A DNA stretch of 48,449 nucleotides from Flavobacterium sp. A45. Lineage in GTDB: Bacteria > Bacteroidota > Bacteroidia > Flavobacteriales > Flavobacteriaceae. Every line of letters begins with the position of its first letter. Positions within the stretch are counted from its first letter, which is position 1. The position numbers were made by a program, and so were the translations under genes. This document shows, one piece after another, positions 43,492 to 48,449 of the stretch. The stretch lies in contig NZ_MUNX01000050.1 of assembly GCF_002001005.1 (NCBI RefSeq), forward strand, positions 1-48,449, in the 5' to 3' direction. The notes under the pieces are model-generated. The model searched no databases. It had not been told where the DNA came from and saw only the letters and a list, made by a program, of their open reading frames with translations.

Positions 43492-46098
43492 ATGAACATT
43501 AATAAATTTACCATTAAATCGCAGGAAGCCATACAGCTTTCACAGCAACTGGTTCAGAGTTTGGGTCAACAACAAATAGAAAACGAACACATTTTCAAAT
43601 CAATTTTTGAAGTGGATGAAAATGTGGCACCTTTTATTTTGAAAAAACTAAACGTCAATGTACCGTTGTTTCTTCAAATTTTAGATGCAACTATTCAGAG
43701 TTTTCCAAAAGTTTCCGGAGGCGAAATCCAGCTTTCGAGAAGCGCCAATACTGCCCTGAACGAAGCCGAAATCATTGCAAAAAAAATGAACGACGAATAC
43801 GTTTCGATTGAGCATTTGATTCTGGCCATATTCGATTCCAAAAGTAAGGTCTCCCAAATTCTGAAAGACCAGGGAGTAACCGGAAAAGGACTGAAAGCCG
43901 CCATTGAAGAATTGCGCAAAGGAGAACGTGTAACCTCAGCATCGGCTGAAGAAAATTACAATTCTTTGAACAAATACGCCAAAAACCTCAACGAACTGGC
44001 TAGAACAGGTAAACTAGATCCTGTGATTGGTCGTGACGAGGAAATTCGACGCGTACTACAAATCCTAACCCGAAGAACCAAAAACAACCCAATGCTTGTG
44101 GGAGAACCCGGTGTAGGTAAAACCGCCATTGCCGAAGGTCTCGCACACCGAATCGTGGATGGCGACGTACCCGACAACCTGAAAGACAAAATCGTATTCT
44201 CACTCGATATGGGTGCCTTGATTGCGGGTGCCAAATACAAAGGAGAATTTGAGGAACGATTAAAATCGGTTGTTAAAGAAGTGATCGCTGCCGAAGGAGA
44301 CATCGTGCTTTTCATTGACGAAATTCACACGCTTGTGGGTGCAGGCGGTGGCGAAGGCGCAATGGATGCCGCCAATATTCTTAAACCGGCTTTGGCTCGT
44401 GGAGAATTGCGCGCCATTGGTGCGACGACTTTGGACGAATACCAAAAATATTTCGAAAAAGACAAAGCCCTCGAACGCCGTTTCCAAAAAATCATAATCG
44501 AAGAACCGGATACCGAAAGTGCGATTTCGATTCTGAGAGGAATCAAGGAAAAATACGAAACACATCATAAAGTGCAAATTAAGGACGACGCTATCATTGC
44601 AGCCGTAACACTTTCGCAACGCTACATCACCAATCGTTTCCTTCCGGACAAAGCCATCGACTTAATGGACGAAGCGGCCTCCAAACTGCGTATGGAAATC
44701 AACTCCAAACCTGAGGAATTGGATGTTTTGGATCGAAAAATAATGCAGTTGGAAATCGAAATAGAAGCCATTAAACGCGAGAAAGACGAAAGTAAACTTA
44801 AAGTATTAGGTTTGGATTTGGCTAATCTCAAAGATGAACGAAACATAATTTACGCCAAATGGAAAGCCGAAAAAGAAGTCGCCGATAACATTCAGGAAGT
44901 AAAAACCGAAATTGAAGATTTCAAACACGAAGCCGAGCGCGCCGAACGTGATGGCGATTACGGTAAAGTAGCCGAAATTCGTTACGGTAAAATCAAGGAA
45001 GCCCAAGATCGATTGGCTGAATTTCAAAAACAATTGGCCGAAAACCAATCGGGAACTTCATTGATAAAAGAAGAAGTAACCCGCGAAGACATTGCCGAAG
45101 TGGTGGCCAAATGGACCGGAATTCCAGTGATGAAAATGCTTCAGGGCGAACGCGAAAAACTATTGCATCTTGAAGGAGAATTGCAAAAACGTGTTGTTGG
45201 CCAAGAGGAAGCTATCGAAGCGGTGAGTGATGCTGTACGTCGAAGCCGTGCCGGATTGCAGGATATGAAAAAACCGGTGGGAACCTTCCTTTTCCTAGGA
45301 ACAACAGGAGTTGGGAAAACCGAGCTTGCCAAAGCCCTGGCCGAATATCTATTTGATGATGAAAACGCGATGACCCGTATCGATATGAGCGAATACCAAG
45401 AACGCCACAGCGTGAGCCGATTGGTAGGTGCGCCTCCGGGATACGTGGGCTATGACGAAGGTGGACAATTGACCGAAGCCGTGCGACGTAAACCGTACTC
45501 CGTAATACTGTTGGACGAAATCGAAAAAGCCCATCCCGACACTTTCAACATCTTGTTGCAGGTACTCGACGAAGGCCGTCTGACCGACAACAAAGGGCGT
45601 TTGGCCGATTTCAAAAACACCATTATCATTATGACTTCCAATATGGGAAGCCAAATCATACAGGAAAAATTTGAAAACCTAAAAGGAAGCGTCGAAGCCG
45701 CCACTGAACTCGCCAAAATCGAAGTGCTCGCATTATTGAAACAAACCGTGCGCCCCGAGTTCATCAACCGTATCGACGAAATCGTAATGTTCACGCCATT
45801 AACAAGTGCCAACATTGCCCAAATCGTAGGATTACAATTGAAAAGCGTAACCAAAATGCTTGCCCAACAAGGCATCACCATGGACGCCACTCCCGAAGCT
45901 ATCGCGTATCTGTCCGAGAAAGGTTATGACCCGCAATTTGGTGCCAGACCCGTAAAACGAGTAATTCAAAGAGACGTCCTCAACCAACTCTCCAAAGAAA
46001 TCCTCGCCGGTCGCGTAAAACCCGACAGCATCATCCTACTCGATGCCTTCGACAACGAACTCGTTTTTAGAAATCAAACCGAGTTGGTACACGAATAA
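43492..46098 (+). CDS. clpB: ClpB-type disaggregase
   Basis: An 868-residue hexameric AAA+ ATPase that pulls proteins out of aggregates together with DnaK. N-domain about 1-145; first ATPase with Walker A GEPGVGKT (204-211) and [13 protein letters not shown]; a coiled-coil middle domain (about 400-530) that separates ClpB from ClpA/ClpC; second ATPase with GTTGVGKT (603-610) and [13 protein letters not shown]. No ClpP-binding loop is visible. Codon use is GC-richer than its neighbours, as is usual for a highly expressed gene. A terminator follows. Confidence 0.97.
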   Translation: MNINKFTIKSQEAIQLSQQLVQSLGQQQIENEHIFKSIFEVDENVAPFILKKLNVNVPLFLQILDATIQSFPKVSGGEIQLSRSANTALNEAEIIAKKMNDEYVSIEHLILAIFDSKSKVSQILKDQGVTGKGLKAAIEELRKGERVTSASAEENYNSLNKYAKNLNELARTGKLDPVIGRDEEIRRVLQILTRRTKNNPMLVGEPGVGKTAIAEGLAHRIVDGDVPDNLKDKIVFSLDMGALIAGAKYKGEFEERLKSVVKEVIAAEGDIVLFIDEIHTLVGAGGGEGAMDAANILKPALARGELRAIGATTLDEYQKYFEKDKALERRFQKIIIEEPDTESAISILRGIKEKYETHHKVQIKDDAIIAAVTLSQRYITNRFLPDKAIDLMDEAASKLRMEINSKPEELDVLDRKIMQLEIEIEAIKREKDESKLKVLGLDLANLKDERNIIYAKWKAEKEVADNIQEVKTEIEDFKHEAERAERDGDYGKVAEIRYGKIKEAQDRLAEFQKQLAENQSGTSLIKEEVTREDIAEVVAKWTGIPVMKMLQGEREKLLHLEGELQKRVVGQEEAIEAVSDAVRRSRAGLQDMKKPVGTFLFLGTTGVGKTELAKALAEYLFDDENAMTRIDMSEYQERHSVSRLVGAPPGYVGYDEGGQLTEAVRRKPYSVILLDEIEKAHPDTFNILLQVLDEGRLTDNKGRLADFKNTIIIMTSNMGSQIIQEKFENLKGSVEAATELAKIEVLALLKQTVRPEFINRIDEIVMFTPLTSANIAQIVGLQLKSVTKMLAQQGITMDATPEAIAYLSEKGYDPQFGARPVKRVIQRDVLNQLSKEILAGRVKPDSIILLDAFDNELVFRNQTELVHE

Positions 46099-46117
46099 AT
46101 AAAAACGTCCGTAAAAA

Positions 46118-46150
46118 CCTTTGCCAAAGTTTTGAACTTTGACAAAGGTC
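46118..46150. repeat. Palindromic repeat, second copy
   Basis: Same unit as 32957-32989 with one change (ACCTTTGCCAAAG in the left arm). It stands 19 bp after clpB, directly before the terminator. Confidence 0.8.
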
Positions 46151-46156
46151 ATCAAC

Positions 46157-46190
46157 AACACCAGTCGAAAAGCTGGTGTTTTTTTTTTGT
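46157..46190 (+). terminator. Terminator of clpB
   Basis: AACACCAG (46157-46164) pairs with CTGGTGTT (46173-46180), followed by a run of T. It lies 58 bp after the clpB stop codon. Confidence 0.85.
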
Positions 46191-46305
46191 TTTTAGGAGC
46201 AGAGAGATTTGTGCTTACATCAAGTTCACTCCCGCTGTCCGCAATATCTTTTATCTCGTTTGAGGACGAGACAAAAGGATATTTGCTTCCATCGGGGCTA
46301 GGCAA
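46190..46305. repeat. Flavobacterial intergenic repeat, copy 2
   Basis: Shares with 38202-38335 the words TTTTTAGGAGC, CCCGCTGTCCGC, AAAAGGAT, TCCATCGGGGCTA and has a hairpin ATCTCGTTTGAGGACGAGA-like centre. Together with the first copy it defines an element of about 115-135 bp. From its end to the NTPase gene (46306-46537) the sequence is AT-rich and I see nothing else. Confidence 0.65.
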
Positions 46306-46537
46306 GATGTTTAGTTTTCAATTAGAAATGATTTGGTCTTCTACTTTTAAAAAAATAAGCTATTTCCTTCTTTAATTTAAAACTAAATCAATTATCTCAA
46401 TATTATCAGTCTTAAATCAAAAATAACAGTCGAACTTTAAAAGTATTGATTGTAAATAAAATGCTCTCATTGTGAACAAGTTTCAAATATTTGTCTTGTT
46501 AAAAGATATAATTTAGCAAGAATGAAAAAACTTGAAA

Positions 46538-48449
46538 ATGACAAATAATATTATTAAAAAAGGAAAAGAATTTGCCAAGAAGATTAAGATTAACATACAA
46601 AAATCTTTGCTAAAAAAATTGATAATCTCGAAATATAGATTGGAGAAAAAATTAGACCGCATTAAAATTGTCAAAATTGAAAACTTCACACCTAAAATAT
46701 TAAGCTCAAGAGAGGATAATCATTCTGCTTTGCTGAATGAAGTTATCAAAGACAACAATATATTAAATATTGCCTTAACCGGCCCTTATGGTTCAGGCAA
46801 AACGTCAATAATAAAAACTTTTGAACATAATTTTTCTAACCTAAAATTTATAAATATTTCTTTAGCAACTTTTGATGGAAAAGTAATTAAGGATGATAAA
46901 ACAAGCAAATTAGAATATAGTATATTAAAACAAATCTTTTACAAAGTTTCTCATGATAAAGTTCCTCAATCAAGATTTAAAAGAATAATCAATTATAAAT
47001 ATATTCGTCTAAAAACAGGTTTACTATTTTTATGGATTTCATCAATTATTTATTTATCAGATTTTGATTTTCCAGATTCACTACTTACAACTAAATTAAT
47101 ACACACATTATGGCTAACTAAATTATATGCAGAAATACTTGATTTTATGTGCAGTATTTTTGCTATTTCTGGAGGAATATATTTCTTGTATACAACTTAT
47201 GATTTTTTTGTAAACTTTAAAATTGGTAAACTCAAAGTTAGTGAAGCAGAGTTTGATAACAAGAATGATTCCAAAACGATTGATTTCGAAAACGAGATAG
47301 ACGAAATACTTTATTTTTTTGATAAGAATAAAACAGATGTTGTTTTTATCGAAGACTTAGATAGATTTGATAATACAGAAATTTATATTAAGCTTAGAGA
47401 AATTAATTGCTTGATAAATAATTACCAACCAATTAAAAAAAGAGGAAAAGTTACTTTTGTATATGCTGTGAGAGATAATATGTTCGATGAAACCGAACGC
47501 ACAAAATTCTTCGATATAATATTGCCTGTTATTCCTGTAATAAATTATACAAATTCCTCAGATAAATTCCTTGGAGCATTGGCTCTTAATTTAAATCAAA
47601 TAAGTGATTTAGAAGAAAAAAGTAAGTTTAAAGATTTTATTGAAGTCGTTTCTCGATATATCAATGACATGCGAACAATTATATCAATTTGTAACGAGTT
47701 TAAGATATATGAAAAAATTTTAGGAGGGAGTGGTATTGACAAAATAAAATTGTTATCAATGATGATTTACAAAAATATTGAACCTTCCGATTTTGATTGT
47801 TTAGACAAAAACAAAGGATATGTTTATCAATTATTTAAAAATAAAAAAGATTTAATTGATACTGAAATCGAGAAGATTGACGTAGAAATTAGATTAATCG
47901 ATGAAGAAAAAATTGAACAATCAAGAAAAGAATCATTTGAAAATATTGATGAATTGCGAAAATTTTATTTGTACACATTTATCAATTTAGTTAATAAAAA
48001 ACATAATCAAATTGTAAAAAAAATAAAAGTTGGTGTTGAAACCCTAGATGAAACAGAACTCATAAAGGACGACAACTTTAATAAATTTATAATTGATTCT
48101 AATATTAGTTTTTCACATTCTGATTATTCGGGCTTTTTATCAAGTGGATACTCTTTTAATAACATTGAAAATGAAATAAACAGGAAAACAAATTACAAAC
48201 AACGATATGAAAGGTTAAAAAATAAAGAAAGAGAAGAATTAGACAAATTAAGAAAAGAGCGTCAAGATTTGGTAGCTAATAGAGAACGTTTAATTTCAAA
48301 AAGGTTATCAGAAATTTTGATTACCCAAAAATCTATTGATTATTTTGCTTCAACTTTTCATAATTACTTCACTAAACCTATTTCAACAGTACAAATTGGA
48401 GAATCATTAAATCAAAGTAATAGTAGTATTGAATTTAAATGTGTATATA
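46538..48449 (+). CDS. YobI-like P-loop NTPase, cut by the window end
   Basis: The frame is open from ATG 46538 to the end of the window (637 codons, no stop), so the C-terminus is missing. Walker A is GPYGSGKT (82-89) and Walker B is VVFIEDLDRF (Glu272, Asp273). Two hydrophobic segments lie between them (about 165-183 and 205-225), as in YobI/KAP NTPases, which thread the membrane with the ATPase in the cytoplasm. A long charged coiled-coil (about 560-600, RYERLKNKEREELDKLRKER) follows. Its role is unknown; such NTPases are often found in defence or accessory loci. Codon use is strongly AT-rich next to clpB. Confidence 0.75.
   Translation, partial: MTNNIIKKGKEFAKKIKINIQKSLLKKLIISKYRLEKKLDRIKIVKIENFTPKILSSREDNHSALLNEVIKDNNILNIALTGPYGSGKTSIIKTFEHNFSNLKFINISLATFDGKVIKDDKTSKLEYSILKQIFYKVSHDKVPQSRFKRIINYKYIRLKTGLLFLWISSIIYLSDFDFPDSLLTTKLIHTLWLTKLYAEILDFMCSIFAISGGIYFLYTTYDFFVNFKIGKLKVSEAEFDNKNDSKTIDFENEIDEILYFFDKNKTDVVFIEDLDRFDNTEIYIKLREINCLINNYQPIKKRGKVTFVYAVRDNMFDETERTKFFDIILPVIPVINYTNSSDKFLGALALNLNQISDLEEKSKFKDFIEVVSRYINDMRTIISICNEFKIYEKILGGSGIDKIKLLSMMIYKNIEPSDFDCLDKNKGYVYQLFKNKKDLIDTEIEKIDVEIRLIDEEKIEQSRKESFENIDELRKFYLYTFINLVNKKHNQIVKKIKVGVETLDETELIKDDNFNKFIIDSNISFSHSDYSGFLSSGYSFNNIENEINRKTNYKQRYERLKNKEREELDKLRKERQDLVANRERLISKRLSEILITQKSIDYFASTFHNYFTKPISTVQIGESLNQSNSSIEFKCVY

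Noticed and set aside
45349..45890. Overlapping minus-strand frames opposite clpB
   Set aside because: GC-richer clpB has few antisense stops; the frames have no recognisable protein character.

Overview
The window comes from a low-GC member of the Bacteroidota, most likely a Flavobacterium or close relative. Three things point there. Promoters fit the flavobacterial pattern of TTG/TTTG about 19-22 nt before TAnnTTTG (fahA 19976-20006, the 21464 lipoprotein gene 21385-21417, the carbonic anhydrase gene 24673-24706 on the minus strand). The protein types are typical: many lipoproteins, a GAF protein of the flavobacterial kind, a YtxJ-like bacillithiol protein, an N-succinylornithine-type ArgF' and a PF06580/LytTR two-component pair. 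The intergenic DNA also carries short-word repeats of the kind I associate with flavobacterial genomes. No rRNA, tRNA, CRISPR array, transposase or integrase gene was found.

Layout. 1-2250: sugar kinase plus nucleotidyltransferase pair behind a candidate operator and promoter. 2250-14440: a gap with a small fragment ORF, then a GAF protein, an AsmA-like protein, a glycine-zipper lipoprotein, an HD-PycTM fusion, a very large metallophosphatase with a barrel-like C-terminus, a lipoprotein and a pentapeptide-repeat protein. 14489-17691: a two-component system flanked by direct copies of the 3' end of a GNAT gene. 17837-24652: miaE, glyA, fahA, a lipoprotein, a porin and a lipoprotein carbonic anhydrase. 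24914-28005: small accessory genes on the minus strand, several of them separated by attC-like repeats. 28180-39720: a GC-rich hairpin element, a structured leader and a ten-gene arginine/proline operon (GNAT-argG-argC-argD-proA-proB-argF'-argB-argE-argH) ending in a terminator. 39839-46098: a lipoprotein, two DUF2157-like membrane proteins, ytxJ and clpB. 46538-end: a YobI-like P-loop NTPase cut by the window edge.

How the genes work together. The arg operon holds almost a complete route from glutamate to arginine through N-acylated intermediates. The GNAT would make the N-acylglutamate; ArgB, ArgC and ArgD carry it to N-acylornithine; ArgF' carbamoylates it; ArgE removes the acyl group; ArgG and ArgH finish. 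ProB and ProA share the operon and divert glutamate to proline.

The most unusual region is 25943-28005. Three imperfect inverted repeats of about 130 bp separate unrelated small genes. The short boxes at the two ends of each gene-plus-repeat unit are complementary to each other (10/10, 8/9 and 6/7), whereas the two end boxes of any single repeat are not. That is the logic of integron cassettes, here without a visible integrase. Other points of interest are the two-component system between copies of a gene's 3' end, the leader of the arg operon, the changed specificity residue in ArgF', the orphan HD-PycTM effector-like fusion, and a kinase-like segment inside the 1244-residue phosphatase.
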